Assembly (NCBI GenBank): GCA_977006965.1 | Contig: OZ345370.1 | Span: forward strand, 1 to 64,000 | Direction: 5' to 3' | Origin: Phymatolithon calcareum | Lineage: Eukaryota; Rhodophyta; Florideophyceae; Hapalidiales | Length of the DNA: 64,000 nt | Part shown: in pieces, positions 33,950-46,398 of the stretch | How the letters are laid out: each line of letters opens with the position of its first letter | Numbering within the stretch: the stretch's first letter is position 1 | The notes under the pieces: model-generated | Told to the model about the DNA's origin: nothing | Database searches by the model: none | The model's input: the letters and a program-made list of their open reading frames with translations, nothing else | Position numbers and translations under genes: made by a program

Positions 33950-36006
33950 ATCTCCAACGAAGGAGTTAGTTCCATCTCCTATTTGATCAGAAATCCTACC
34001 TGAGGTGGCGAGCATTCCAATCGCCACAAACATTTGCCCTTCCTCGCGCGTGTGCACTGACCATGGTTTAGAATATCTCGGTTTCAGCTTGGGTTCCTCT
34101 CGGGGATATATAGAGAGATTCAAGTTGATCTACCCCATTTGATCGAAAAGTAATTGAAAATTCAGTTCTTCGTGTTTAAAAATCAGTCGACTTCCGCAGT
34201 GTTTGCGGAAGAACAGAGAAGCAGTTCCAGATTTGCGTCCTGTCTTCGGAAGAGGGCCTATTACGTTGATGGAGTAGAAATCGGATCGAATTTTTCCTTC
34301 AGGTTTCAATTGTGCGTCCTTTTTTACATCCATGTCATCACCGTGGTATCTCATCAATTTTTCTAGGTTTCTTGAAATCTCCAAAGAAACCCCAACATTG
34401 AAGGTTGCCAGACGCCACTTTTTCTTAAGTACCTTTTTGCGTGCTGTCCACCCCCTGTTCCTGGAGAGTATATGGTGACGTATCGTTAATACCTGTATGG
34501 TTGGGGCTAATGTCTTCCCCGTCCTCTAGCATCACGAATCGACTGTTTCTGAGCCGATTAATTCTGCTGATTCCGCGATATCTCCAGTAGTTGGGTCCAG
34601 CGATTCATCTTCTCCCCGTTTTCTATTCTCGGCTTCAAGTCCCGCTTGACTGAGTTCCGGTGCTACGAGATTCTGCTTCTCTTCCACCACATCGCTTTCA
34701 ACGCAAAGGTCGAAGAATATTTTGTTTGCAGCTTTCGCCATACCATGGTACCATTCTCAGGCAACGATATTGATCGCTTTTAGTGCGCAATACTGTGCCC
34801 GTCCCCTTACATTCTCCAGGTTCCCTTCTGACCTTCGAGAGCGTTCGTTATCTGGCGTGTGTTCAGCGCATTCCCAAATGCGCTGAAGCGTGGCATGTGA
34901 ATCATTTTCGCTTATCGGACGAGACTGGTGATGATCGGGCTATCGAGCTTCTCAATAAGAAGCTCCATTAATAAGTTTCCGATGTCTGCTTAGAAGAAAG
35001 TCTAGAACATCTTCTTCAATGTACGTCCGTTCCGTCTCGCGGGGGTTCTTGAAGTATAATAGAGATTTTGCCCACAATCGTTCAGTGAATGTGTGCACTT
35101 TCGATCTGTCTTCCTCAAAAACTTGCAGATTTTCCTCTGCTCGTCGTTCTATGTCCAGATACGACGGTTTGTAACATTCTGCTTTATCGTCTCGGTTAAA
35201 CGCGGAAATTCGAAATCACACGTACTGTCTTGAGCTGGTTCCGGAGACAATTGGGTTAAGCTTTTCTAGCTGCCTTCGTTCCTTCAGTGTTTAGTTTTTC
35301 TTCCTTTAGCGTAGCCAATTCTTCCTCCAGGACGATCACTCGGTCCATTATGTACGTGTGCTTCCTTTAAAGCTCCTCGATCCTCTTCAAGGAGGCTCTG
35401 TAGCCGAGAGCATCATAGTGAGCTCTCGCTGGATCCCCTTCGCTTTCTGTTGTCCTTCGAAAGCCTTGGAGTATCTTACAGTCATGTTAAGCGTTCCTCT
35501 TCGCTCACATCCGAAACATATGACTATGTTCCGAGTCGACGGAAACACTTGCCCAGTAGGGTTGTCTTTCACAGCGGGTGAATGCTTTCCTTTCAGACTG
35601 GAGTCCCGAGTTTTTGCGGTTGCGGTTGTCTTAGCTCCTGCTCGAGGATTTTTCCCGCTGGTCAAAGATCTGACTGTGGACCGAGGGTCTTCACTTGAGC
35701 GATTTCTTAACTAAAATTTTGGCTGTTTTTTGAGCATTTCCATTTCCCGCCGTCGAATTGCTACTTGTCCGACGTCTCGATCTGCGACTCTCCTCCGTCA
35801 ACCACTGGAGCTCTCGGCCTCTGCGGTTATCCTTGACCTTCATTTCATCTTCAGAAGGCATGGCGCCTCCCCAGGAATTTCCCGTACAAAAACTCCCTGC
35901 CTCTTTGAGTCTTTACGACAAACGCTGACTGGGCCTGGGCGGTCCACTTGTTTCCCGAAATCAATCTCGCTAGAAACAGGTGGACTGATGAGCAACTTTG
36001 CTTCTA
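33950..36006 (-). pseudogene. Second retroelement relic (gag/integrase pieces)
   Basis: Minus-strand relic readable only in pieces. Near 35490 stands VICFGCERRG followed, after an apparent one-base deletion, by the His and Cys of a CCHC zinc knuckle. At 34985-35170 an open stretch reads VHTFTERLWAKSLLYFKNP and EEDVLDFLLSRHRKLING; 34532-34741 is an acidic frame with VVEEKQNLVAPEL; 34130-34384 contains SDFYSINVIGPLPKTGRKSG, which looks like the start of an integrase core (first Asp region). Order and strand fit an LTR retrotransposon, but RT motifs were not found. A segment with TFTERMENEEG at 45118-45896 may be related. Confidence 0.45.
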
Positions 36007-37575
36007 CAGTCCCCGAAATTGGATGGCGGACACGTGGAAGAGATGAAAGATGGACCTGCCCGACGGCCCATTTTAAAATTTAATTTTACGGTATCGAAGC
36101 GCACATAATGCAAAAGTAATTGACGCAGTTGCAGAGCTCTATGCTGGCGTGATCGCATCCAGATGCGCAAAATAGTATTACGCAAGTTTTTTTCACCCGA
36201 ATATCAATTATGTACACTTCACGAAAAGATCACCTCAAGTTTGAACTTAAAGTCACTAGTTCCTCAAAATGTGTCCTTCACGCTCTATGATGTCAACACA
36301 TCGCTTCGGCATCGATGTATTCAGCTTTCTAGTAGTTGAATCTTCGATACTGCTCAAAAAACTAATGACCTCATCTTTAAGCTCTTCCGTGCTTTTAAAC
36401 TGCCGAAAATCCTTATAAACTTCCAGGAAGAGGGTCCCCAGAGATTCTCGACTATGATGAGATCGGGAAACCTAAGCCGGAAAAAGGAGCATGTCGACGT
36501 AATTATCAGAAAACCAGTCTTTTGGGTGCTTGCTGGCGTGCCTCGGAGCATTATCCTGCTGAAATATCCAGTCATCGGGACAGCTTTCCTTTGTAAACGA
36601 CAGTAAACAGTGCGTCAGAACATTGTACCTGTCTTCAGAGTTCATTCTCCCGTTAACGAGGCAAATGCTCGAAAGCCCCGGCTTTGAAGCTGTCACATGA
36701 AAGCGCTCGAAAATTGAGCGAAGGACCACATCGCTTGAAGGGCTTGCTGGAAGAAGGTGGACTTCTACGACGAAACGACTTTCAATCTGGATGGCCCCGA
36801 TGGGTTTACATACTATTGGCAGGACTAAAGAAAGGAAAAGGGCTACATTTTGAAGGGTCAGCATGGATGGGGTCCATCATGATATGGGCTGCCATCTCTT
36901 GCGATGGTCTCTCGAGTATTTGCGTCGATAACAGGTGAATGAACTGAAGACAAGTACAATGTTCTAACGCACTGTTTACTGTCGTTTACAAAGGAAAGCT
37001 GTCCCGATGACTGGATATTTCAGCAGGATAATGCTCCGAGGCACGCCAGCAAGTACCCAAAAGACTGGTTTTCTGATAATTACGTCGACATGCTCCTTTG
37101 TCCGGCTTAGGTTTCCCGATCTCATCATAGTCGAGAATCTCTGGGGACCCTCTTCCTGGAAGTTTATAAGGATTTTCGGCAGTTTAAAAGCACGGAAGAG
37201 CTTAAAGATGAGGTCATTAGTTTTTTGAGCAGTATCGAAGATTCAACTACTAGAAAGCTGAATACATCGATGCCGAAGCGATGTGTTGACATCATAGAGC
37301 GTGAAGGACACATTTTGAGGAACTAGTGACTTTCCGTTCAAACTTGAGGTGATCTTTTCGTTAAGTGTACATAATTGATATTCGGGTGAAAAAAACTTGC
37401 GTAATACTATTTTGCGCATCTGGATGCGATCACGCCAGCATAGAGCTCTGCAACTGCGTCAATTACTTTTGCATTATGTGCGCTTCGATACCGTAAAATT
37501 AAATTTTAAAATGGGCCGTCGGGCAGGTCCATCTTTCATCTCTTCCACGTGTCCGTAATCCAACTTCGGGGACTG
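36007..37575. mobile_element. Inverted duplication of a Tc1/mariner-type transposase
   Basis: Two arms, 36007-36680 (minus) and 36908-37575 (plus), are near-identical inverted copies around a ~230-base centre. In the plus orientation the transposase reads FNLDGPDGFTYYWQD near 36780 (first catalytic Asp), MIWAAISCDG near 36880, DDWIFQQDNAPRHASK near 37005-37055 (second Asp), then after a frame change LIIVENLWG near 37120 (third acidic residue, Glu), ending with LNTSMPKRCVDIIEREGHIL before a stop at 37324. The first catalytic block exists only once, in the centre. Both arms share the same stop and frameshift after the second block (MLL.PA stop), so the break is older than the inverted duplication. 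The flank up to CAGTCCCCGAA is included in both arms. Confidence 0.8.
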
Positions 37576-37579
37576 TTTA

Positions 37580-38870
37580 TGGCCACCAAAAACGAGTTTA
37601 TTAAATCGATGACTCCCAAGACAAGGAGTCTGGGCGACACTATTCTCAGCTATGACAGACAACATGACAAAGTGTTTTCTCGGGTGCGCTAAGCAGTTGC
37701 GACGTGAAGGAAGATCCCTGTGCATACTCACTAGTCTGCACATCTGTCCTTTATTATAAACTCATTTAATGAGAACACGACCACTACATGATAAAAGGAG
37801 GATCGGTCAGAGTTCCAAAAACACTCGTTGATTTCAGGGCACTCAAATATCTTTTTAAAAATTTTCCCGAAGTACGCACTGGAGTGTCACTTTTTTGAAG
37901 CAATTATTTACATTTAAAGCCCTCAGTATCACTCCGAAGACTGTTCGGGAGCAGCTTTTCGGAACTTGTTCATTCTAGTATATTGCCCGGTCCCTAATAC
38001 AGGGACTCGTCGTTTTCCATATTATTAAATTATGGTGACGCTGTAGAGTATCAGGGAGTTATATGCCTTTTCCGTGGGTAACATTTCGTCAGAACCGGAG
38101 TGTCATGTTTGATCAAAAGTGTCCTCTGCATTATACTTTTTACTTCCACTAAAGGATATGATTCAATCCCAGAGATCCGGAGGCCATGGGGATGGACATT
38201 CCACCCTTTGCCGTCTCTAATTGAAAGCTAGACTAACATTGCGCACATGATCTTTCTTGCTAAAATTTGGACAGTTGCATCTTCTGGAACTCCGCTGCTT
38301 GGTGCTTTCTGTCTCATCGCTTTTGAATGAGCGCATGGGCACTTGGGCTCATTACTACGGCGGTGATTGCTGCAAGTACGAAAAACTACGTCTGCTCTTC
38401 GTTCTGCTTCAGGATTGGTTTGTACTTTATTTCTTTTCCCTTGTCCAGGTCGTGGAGGTTTTCCCGAATGGGACTTCTTTGTTTTCGCCCGGTTCGACGG
38501 TACGTATGGACAAGTGGAGGCGACGTCGATGCCCACCAGTTTTTCTACAGGATTCTATAGAAATCTTACCTGTCGCGTGTCGAGGCTTGACGCCAAGACG
38601 TATGTATTGGTCTCGGCGAAGGTTCTCAACTGAGCTGTTGAGGGATCCTGAATTCTGACAACTGAACACGTGTGTAATTATTATTGGCATTGTGCTTGTC
38701 GGAACAACCATTAGATCTCCGATAAAGCTTAGGAAGTTTTCAGACTCTCAGAGCTAAGTGTCCAACCACATAGCTCCACTAAAATGCTTAATTGCGTTTG
38801 ATTGGATGCGGGCAATGCAATGGTTTCTTGCGAGAGCACACCCGCTCAGGACGCCCATTCGTCGTGAAAT
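37580..38870. other. Intergenic DNA upstream of the nucleotidase gene
   Basis: No clear gene. Overlapping sense/antisense frames of 77-133 codons at 38228-38711 show no recognised motif; the minus frames are basic and Arg/Lys-rich like gag linkers, but this is too weak to call. A promoter for the downstream gene should lie here; no TATA box was found close to 38874. Confidence 0.4.
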
Positions 38871-38873
38871 ACG

Positions 38874-40829
38874 GTGATGCATGCATCAGTCATCGCCAAC
38901 CTTTCCACTTTGCTCACGTTGTCGCCAGCCATGCTGACATCAGGCTCTCGAATTGCTTTTTTAGGGCCACTGTCTGTACGTGCTGGTGCTGTGCAACGTT
39001 GGAACCAATCGACTGAACTTCGTGGAGGACGAAGACGACAAACAACCCACAACGTGCGAACGATGTCCTCTCTAGCGCCTCCCACGCGCACGGGAACTGA
39101 CTCTAACTCCATTAGTCGCACGATACGCAGTGGGAGCACGGAAAATGGCATCGGAGCCGTTTTTGATGGAGATGGCGCGAATGGAGCGACCGGGGGTGGC
39201 TTTCATGGTGAGATTCTCTGCAATCGTGCGTTGAACATGGCCAATATCGCTGCTGTTGGGGTACGTGGTTGCGTTTCTCGAAAATCGGCGGCGAGCAAGG
39301 AGAGCAGTGCGGCGATATGCAGTGGACTAACCGGATGATGAGTTTGAATGGCTTAGTTTGACATGGATTACACGCTAGCGATGTACTATGCGGAAAAGTT
39401 TGAGTCTTTATCGGCGTCAGGCGCGCTTGATAAGCTTGTAAACGAGCTTGGGTATCCAAAGGCGCTTCTGGACACGAAGTACGACCACTCGTTCTTCATC
39501 CGTGGATTAGTGGTGGACAAGAAGCGAGGCAATATTATCAAGTTGGACCGGCACAAGTATGTGAAACGAGCGTTGCATGGATTCCGTCCGCTGGACAAGT
39601 CGGAACGCTCTAGTGTGTACGATGCCATTACAACGTCAGGCGGTGGATTCTTAGAACCACATTTTGCAGTTTTGGATACCATTTTCTCACTGCCGGATGC
39701 GTTCCTGTTTGCCAAGCTGGTCCAATACAAGGATGACAATCCTGACGAAATTGTACAGGATTACGCGACTATTTACTCGGATGTGCGGCGGTCTGTGGAC
39801 ATGTGTCACCGCGACGGTCACATCAAGGATATGGTCACGGCGGACCCGGAGAAGTACATCAAACGCGAGAATGACAGAACGGTTCGCATGCTAAAAAGGC
39901 TGCGTCGCTCTGGGCGGAAAGTTTTCCTTCTGACAAATTCTCTGTTCGATTACACCGATGCGGTGATGAAATTCTTGTACGCCGGTGCGGACGCCAACCC
40001 GGAACAGGCGGCGAAATGGACGGATCTTTTTGACGTGATTATTGCGGGTTCATGCAAGCCAGCGTTTATTCTGGACGGTTCACGCCCGATTTACCGCGTC
40101 GACCCAAAAACCTACTCATTGCAGAACACTGAGGGGGTGTATGGCGAGGATGCATCAGAGTATCTGGCGCGCGGAAAATGTTTTCAGGGCGGAAGCTACG
40201 TGCATTTGCATAAGTTGCTTGGAGTACGCAGCGGAACGCAAGTACTTTACGTGGGAGACCACATCTACTCGGACGTGCTGCGATCAAAGCGAACGCTTGG
40301 CTGGCGCACAATGCTGGTGATCCCCGAGCTTAAGCGCGAAATTAACGTGATGCGAGATCCACGCACTCAGGCGCTTGCCGAACGCATCGAGAGCCTTCGC
40401 GCGGAGAGAGACGCCTTGGACGAGTGGGTGGACAGGCTGCAAGGTGAGATTGTAGACCTGGTGCCTGCGAGCGGCGATGGGGCAGCCGAGAAGAGGGCAG
40501 AAGAACTTGTCAAGCTGGACGCTGAGCTGTACACAGCGACACGACAGCGGCAGAGTGTGCGACGGGTGTTGACGGAGGAGGTGGAGCGGTACCATACGCT
40601 TTTCCACCCAGTGTGGGGTCAACTGTTCAAAACAGGGTTGCAGAACTCGCGTTTTGCGGAGCAGGTGGAGAACTATGCGTGTCTGTACACCAACTGTGTG
40701 GACAACTTGAACATGGTGTCGCCGGAGATGTACTGGCGCGCCATGAAGGACCTCATGCCGCACGACCGTATCACCAGCGCGCCCATGTACCGTATGCTGC
40801 AACACCGCAGAGCAGATATTACTAAATGA
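38874..40829 (+). CDS. HAD-family 5'-nucleotidase (NT5C2/NT5D type)
   Basis: Hydrolyses nucleoside 5'-monophosphates, by membership of the HAD-IG 5'-nucleotidase family (vertebrate NT5C2 and NT5DC relatives). Two exons: 38874-39260 and 39357-40829, with a 96-base GT...AG intron and a CTAAC branch site near 39325; splicing joins ...ANIAAVG to FDMDYTLAMYY, rebuilding HAD motif I (DMDYT, residues about 131-135). Further landmarks are SFFIRGLVVDKKRGNIIKLD, VFLLTNSLFDYTD (motif II, about residue 320) and YVGDHIYSDVLRSKRTLGWR (motif IV, about residue 428). The C-terminal third is helical with a coiled-coil stretch (ERIESLRAERDALDEW). Total 619 residues, within the family range. The N-terminus is rich in Arg/Ser and poor in acids, so a mitochondrial or plastid presequence is possible; ATG 39061 is an alternative start. 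No breaks; confidently functional. Confidence 0.93.
39261..39356 (+). other. Spliceosomal intron in the nucleotidase gene
   Basis: Donor GTACGT at 39261, acceptor CTTAG at 39352-39356, and GGACTAACC as branch site about 30 bases before the acceptor. Phase 0. Without its removal the conserved motif I is split and the upstream frame ends at 39338. Confidence 0.9.
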
Positions 40830-41653
40830 CAGATTATTAGAGCAAGCTCGATGAAACAACAGCAATCCAGCAAGAGTGTTCCTTGGAGAACGGTGACGCT
40901 TCGCCAATCTCGACGCCCAAAGAGCCCTGCGCCTCTTGTTCACGGGGTCTCGAGAGGTGGTATAGCTGGTAGCCATTTGAGGCACCTCGAGTACGACCAC
41001 GCGAGTCTTGATCCAACGTCAGGCTCTGGAACCGCTAAACCGTAAAGATTGTCCCCATATCCCGTGCTCTTCCCGCTCCAGGCTCATGGCGTTCACAGGG
41101 CCCGAGCGCCGGTGCCTGTTCAAGTCACTAATCCGTCATCAGAAATGTAATGCTAACAAATGCAACCTCTGCTCGTGTCCAGAGTTCTTCGTTTTCAGCT
41201 GCGTTCGTCGAAGTGCAAAAGCGCTAAGCTTGCCATTCACACAATGCGAAGCTTCGCGAAAATATTATAGCGGAGTCTGGTGTAATAGTCTTCGGATACC
41301 GTGACCCCCGAAATACAAATCGCAATCAATAGCAGCTTGGGGATGCATCCAACGACACACATGGGGACGGCGGCACACATCATGTGCACATGATGATTGT
41401 CACCATCGATGCTCGTCAAAAAGGAAAGCAGCGCGCTGTTTTCGTTATTAAAACGAGAGTCGTCAGCAAAACATAATACTACTCTAGGGCCCTTCTTGCG
41501 CAGTACGCGTCTTTCTGAAACAGTAGCCAATCAAAGGGCAAAACATGCCGAAAATTATGGTAATTTTTTGAACGTACTGTATGATTAGTCAAGTCCATTC
41601 CCACTTCCTCTTCAAACCTCGAAGCCGTCGGTCATCACCAATTCCCGATCTCC
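40830..41653. promoter_or_regulatory. Spacer with CCAAT box before the glycine-rich gene
   Basis: Mostly unremarkable spacer. AGCCAATCAAAGG (CCAAT at 41527-41531) lies about 125 bases upstream of ATG 41654 and is the best promoter candidate; no TATA box is evident. Long minus frames here are antisense to the nucleotidase gene and not supported. Confidence 0.4.
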
Positions 41654-42223
41654 ATGCCTCCTATGCCAACCGCTCCGTCAGCAATGTCACCTCCGAGTGC
41701 ACCCTTCACAAACTCAATTGGCATCGCTACCACCCCACCTCCCGAACTCGAAGGCGCAGCGGGGGCGTGGCTACGCCTCGTGCGGCGCGTTAAATCGTTT
41801 GTGGAGGTATTTCCGCCGCTAGGCGTCGGCGTTGGCGGCGGTGTCGCGCTCGGCTGCGGTCTTGGTTGGCCTATCCGCACTACCTATGGTCCACCACGCG
41901 CATTCTGCGGCCCCGGCATCGGCGTTGGGTTTGGCATTGGCTACGGTCAGGGCTTTGGCAAGCGTTTCGGTCGCGACAACCGCTCACTGGAAACGCAACA
42001 GCGAATCGAGAAGATCGAAGGGGTCATTGACTCGGTCCTCCGGAGAGTATCAGACGCGTTTCGTGCACCATTTCGGAAAGCCCCATCGCCGGAACCGGTG
42101 ACCTGGTTGACGCCGCGAAATTTCAATCACATTCAAAGACGGAAAGCGGTTTCTTTGAGTGCGAAAAGACTTGGGAGTCGATCGCCAATTTCTTTTTGCG
42201 TTGCGCAGAAATCTTTGGCGTAG
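41654..42223 (+). CDS. Glycine-rich protein, possibly plant/algal AS8-like
   Basis: 189 residues with no break. The N-terminal 30 residues are Pro/Ser/Thr-rich. A hydrophobic Gly-rich core follows: PPLGVGVGGGVALGCGLGWP (about 54-73), a short loop with RTTYGPPRAFCGPG, then IGVGFGIGYGQGFGKRFGRD (about 89-108), and a charged helical tail (QQRIEKIEGVIDSVLRRVSD). The twin Gly-rich segments separated by a Pro/Cys loop recall small membrane-associated proteins of plants and algae such as cadmium-induced AS8-like and TGD5-like proteins; this is from memory of the pattern, not a search. The Gly-x-Gly spacing suggests tightly packed membrane helices. The start fits the upstream CCAAT box. The function is unknown; if the assignment holds, an organelle envelope location is likely. 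Confidence 0.6.
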   Translation: MPPMPTAPSAMSPPSAPFTNSIGIATTPPPELEGAAGAWLRLVRRVKSFVEVFPPLGVGVGGGVALGCGLGWPIRTTYGPPRAFCGPGIGVGFGIGYGQGFGKRFGRDNRSLETQQRIEKIEGVIDSVLRRVSDAFRAPFRKAPSPEPVTWLTPRNFNHIQRRKAVSLSAKRLGSRSPISFCVAQKSLA

Positions 42224-43095
42224 GCGCGGAATGATTCTCCATTATCTGTTTTGCCGCAAAGTCTTTCTCGTCAACGTGGCGACCCGGTGCGTGCTGCGAT
42301 ATGCATGTGTTGCGGAATCATTGACGGGAAACGTCCTCCAGCGATTGCCATGATGAACCAATTGGAATTGCCACCGCCGTCGCATTGCACATGTGCCTGG
42401 CACCCACTTTTCGCCGGCGGATGTGCGCTATGGTCGAGCGCATGGTGAGCACCGAGCATACAATCTTTGATGCGGGGGGGTGTTGGTATTTTGTGCCTGT
42501 GATTGCCACTCTTCTGCCAAGGTCAAGGTGGAAGGAAAGTGCAAGTTTGTCACCTGTATTAATATTGCGCCGGCACTCCAGGTAGCGGGCGTTTTGTTTT
42601 CCATGTCCTCTTCCATGTCCTCTGTTTGTACTGTCCCAATGAAAACATGTTGGGACCAAACAAGTAGCACCGAAGGTTACAATTGAAAGAGATCTTCAAC
42701 GGTACACGGCGGCTTGAATTTCTACATAAACCTTATTGCTGTGCAACGGTAAGCATAACAATCTCGATTCTTCGTGCTGTATGACAGGGAGCCCTTTTTT
42801 ATCCTTGCTTTCAGCGTTTCTAAAAGAAAATGGTTGAGTGTTATTCATCAAAATAGATGCGCATCTGCTTTGTGCCGGAGATACAGTGAAGTGGGATATC
42901 CCATACAGTAGTTTGGCTCCATAAATGGCTATATTAGCAGCTCCATGTGCAGGTCCGAGAGCAGTGGCCATCCGCGGTCTCCATGCTCAGTCCCATGTCT
43001 GGGTGGATTTTTGGGGCAGTAAAACACTCGTGGACCAATTTACCGGAGCGCCTGTACACAACCAGAAAAATCTTTGTGAAGAAAAACAACTGGAA
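42224..43095. other. Intergenic DNA, overlapping small frames only
   Basis: At 42250-42690 six short frames overlap on both strands (62-113 codons); none has a motif or start context that singles it out. From 42700 to 43095 nothing is recognised. Confidence 0.4.
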
Positions 43096-43263
43096 TCGTG
43101 GAAACACTACGTTTGCTCCAAATGGAATCGCATCGTATGTCGAGCGGCAGGCAGAGAAAGAGTGCTTTCCTAATTAGCTAGCATGAACAACGCCCTGCCG
43201 TAATCTAAACTGAACATAGTTAGCCATAAAGCCCTGCTTTGTGAGTCTCTTCGGGGACGGCAG
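43096..43263 (+). repeat. Dispersed repeat family R1, copy 3
   Basis: The most diverged of the four copies, sharing CGTTTGCTCCA, GTCGAGCGGCAGGCAGAGAA, AGTGCTTTCCTAATTAGCTA and AACGCCCTGCCGTAATCTAA. See 17921-18098. Confidence 0.65.
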
Positions 43264-45110
43264 ATTAATCATCAACAACAACTGGAGCAATCTAACCCAT
43301 GGACCGCAGTGCCTTGCTCAGGCAAGAGCGGCCTCAAGGTACGAATGGTTCTTTAGAAGGCCGCAGGCGTAACTCGAAACATGCGTGTTGACACAAGTCT
43401 CCATGTTCCGATTCTGTATTGCAAACAGATAGGCTTTCCTGCGACAGCATTCGCGCGAATGTCAGGACACAAGGCAATATGCTCGGAACGATTTGGTCAG
43501 TGAAATCCGTCTTCCACGCCCAAACAACATTGTATACGTTGCAACGAGGCTGCGTTCATATCCCTGTTGGGGCCGTGGACAGCACGTGTCCATATTGCGA
43601 AGGACGGTTATGGCCGTCATCTTATTCGTTATTCTGGTTCATCAGGCATGCCTCATATGGATAAAAAATATGCACGTAAGCGCAAGGCCATGCTGATCAA
43701 ATGTCGACAATCAAGCCTTGTTTGGGTTCAGTATTGCGCATTGCATTGCAGAATAGCGGTTGCCCTGTTTCTTCGGGCAACGTCTTTGGCCTTCGAAGAC
43801 ATCTCACATGCAGATCCGTTTGATGAACTATGCCTTCCTCGATCTCGAATCCTGTTTTGTACACTAATGCGTCGTCCGACGCTGTCAACATTCACGTCCC
43901 TGATCGACACGAGTTAAAGGAGCAGGGTCGAGATCCAGCAATGTTTTCCGTTGGAAAGCGCATTCCAATACAGAGAGGAAGAGATGCTGGAAATGGCAGT
44001 TGATACCGTCCAAAGAAAATGTCCGAAATCAAAATGAAAACGTAAGCGAAGGATTGTAGCGCAACGAAAAGTCTCTCAGGTGCAATGATAATTGACTAAA
44101 GGAGCTTCAATAAAACAGAAATCCATACAGAGAGGTTATTTCAGTGTGGTTTACAGTCAGTGCACAGTCGATCAGAATGTGTGGTTTTGTGATAAGTTTA
44201 TTACTAAAGCATCGCAGACTTACGATGATACGCGCAAGGCTTCCTCAGGCCCAACCCACAATAGGGTAGCTCTTCTCTTATGTTCAGGGCTCCCGCAAAT
44301 ATAATTGCAAACTATTGGAAGAGGATCAATACGCAGTACGTGCTTTTGTTGAACGCTCGATGCAATATGGACTGCAATACGATATCACCGAGCAATATGG
44401 ATTGCAATACACGTTCTGTCTCCTGGAGCGAACGGGCTGCGTTACATTCATCAGTGGTAATAATAGCTCTCAACGATTGGGTGCGGCACTGGTAGCAATG
44501 AGGATTGAAATACCCGTCCGAGAAGCAGTACGTCCTGCAATACGAGACGTATCTGCAATACAGTATTGGTATTGCATATTGCAATATTTTGCGGAACAAG
44601 TATATTGTGTGGTACCCCTGCTTATGTTTGGTCTTAAGCCGGAGCCCCAAGCATGTATTCCCTTTTTTTCAAACGCTTACTAATCGTTTCCGAGCTTCGC
44701 TTCTTGTTTCAGTCCAGGCCTTCTTTCTTCTTTATTGCAGGATATCTGAGTTTGCGAAATGTACGTGACGCAAAATGTAGTGCCTATCGTACAAGATATT
44801 TCCTCAATTGAGAACGGGATTGTCCTCACTTGAGGGCACCACTTCTCAATTTAATAGCAATATTTTCTAGCTTTAACAATGAAACTTCATTCGCTCTCGA
44901 CGTCGTCAAGAACATCAAGCTCATGGAGCATCTATATGTGTTGGGCAAATCAGTTGCTGCCTTTGGATGTACCATAAATGTCTATTAGATCACCTTCAAG
45001 CCTTATGGAGGATGAAAAACAAGCCTCGTCGTCATACACTTGTAAACATTGCATCTGTTCTGCAAGATTTAAGGGGTGAACACCCCACTTGTAGTCTTCC
45101 GTTTCCTTTT
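43264..45110. other. Intergenic DNA with TTGCAATA-rich segment
   Basis: Between 44330 and 44610 the motif GCAATA / TTGCAATA recurs about twelve times, similar to 16780-17230 and 59880-60170. Elsewhere only short frames occur (for example 43567-43917, 116 codons), without motif or promoter. Confidence 0.45.
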
Positions 45111-45117
45111 TGTTTGC

Positions 45118-45896
45118 GTTAGATGAGTAGCAAAGCGCTACCAGATATGAATGTCTTCTCTGGAATGGCGGAGCAAAATCGAAAGTAGTATGAGTCGTCT
45201 GAGTTGTCGATGAGCTGCGTCGCCAGCTCTTCGATAATCTTGTCCAGTTTTTTATCCAAGTCTATTTAAAATCCCCACAGACTTCCAAAGATATGGGCAA
45301 GGCTTCCTCAGATGCTATCTGCCTTTGTGCAGGTCACGAAACGCCCACCAGAATGGCGGACGGGAAAACTTAGGATTCAAGGTATTTCTAAGTCAGTCCT
45401 TTACGGGATTGTTGGTGCTTGGGCTCGACCGCTTTTTGCCTTGCCTTCTGCGAATCAATACAGGCCTTCTTCGTTCTCCATGCGTTCTGTGAATGTCTTG
45501 CTAAATAGTAAGAGCTCATCTAGCGCCTTTTCTGCTTCCGGTCTTTTTCTCGTACCCTGCTAGCATGCGTTCAAGGGTTTTTAATAGCTCTCTAGCTCTG
45601 GTGCCGCATTCTTCAGCCATACTTGTTGTTGACACCTGTGGAAATCTGCTACAGAAATACTGCAGCATGAGCTGCCTGTGCCTCAGCTTGGGGAACTTGA
45701 GGATTGCTGGCAATTCTCTTGTCTTGTCGTATGAAATCTTCCATTTCCGCTTCGATTCAAGGCGGTCTTCTTCCATTGCCAGAAATTTGGATCGAAGGGT
45801 TTTGGGCGGCCAGGTTTGTTCGGATATGCTAATCTTTGTCCAGTGACTTTGGTTGAGCTCCAGAGTACAATAATGCCCAATCAACGGCATTGGCAC
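45118..45896 (-). pseudogene. Degenerate helical ORF, unrecognised
   Basis: The minus-strand frame 45516-45896 (126 codons) has a basic, helical second half (RARELLKTLERMLAGYE), then shifts frame to read EKALDELLLFSKTFTERMEN at about 45470-45530, and ends with LDKKLDKIIEELATQLIDNS at about 45210-45270 before a stop near 45118. At least one frameshift and three stops separate the pieces. The TFTER word also occurs in the retroelement relic at 34985-35170, so a gag-like origin is possible. I cannot name a family. Confidence 0.35.
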
Positions 45897-46398
45897 TAAC
45901 TGGCCAATTTTGCATGCGCACGTTTCTTCACCATATTAATGCTCACATACCGACATCGATTATGTGTTAAAGTTGAACGCATTCGGAATAATAAGTCTCA
46001 AACACTTCGGGTTGGGGTGCGAACAACTCAATGCGGGCAGATCTATTGTCCAGCTGACGCCCGCGCACGCGGCTGTACGGATTTTTCTTTCCATAATTTG
46101 GGATGTCGTCGAAATAAAGTACCGTCGATATTGGTCAAACAACATGACACCATTCCCGCACTTCCGCACCATAGAGACATATGAAGCCCTCTTTACAACT
46201 CCGACGAAGTTTTGGATCCATTTGGGGGATCATCTCCGCCATCTCTACACTTGCGAAATAAGAGTCGAAATTAAGTGCGTTTCTTGAGAACGTACCATGT
46301 GTCCCGACTTGAGGAAAGTCGACACCTTTCTGATCGTGTATTCTACTAGTCTCGAAATTTTTCATTTGCATTAATCAGAATCGCAGAGTATCACATCA

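Noticed and set aside
38228-38711. Overlapping frames of 77-133 codons on both strands
   Set aside because: No motif, promoter or conservation within the window to choose a strand.
40284-41000. 238-codon minus frame opposite the nucleotidase gene
   Set aside because: Antisense to a clearly conserved exon; no motif of its own.
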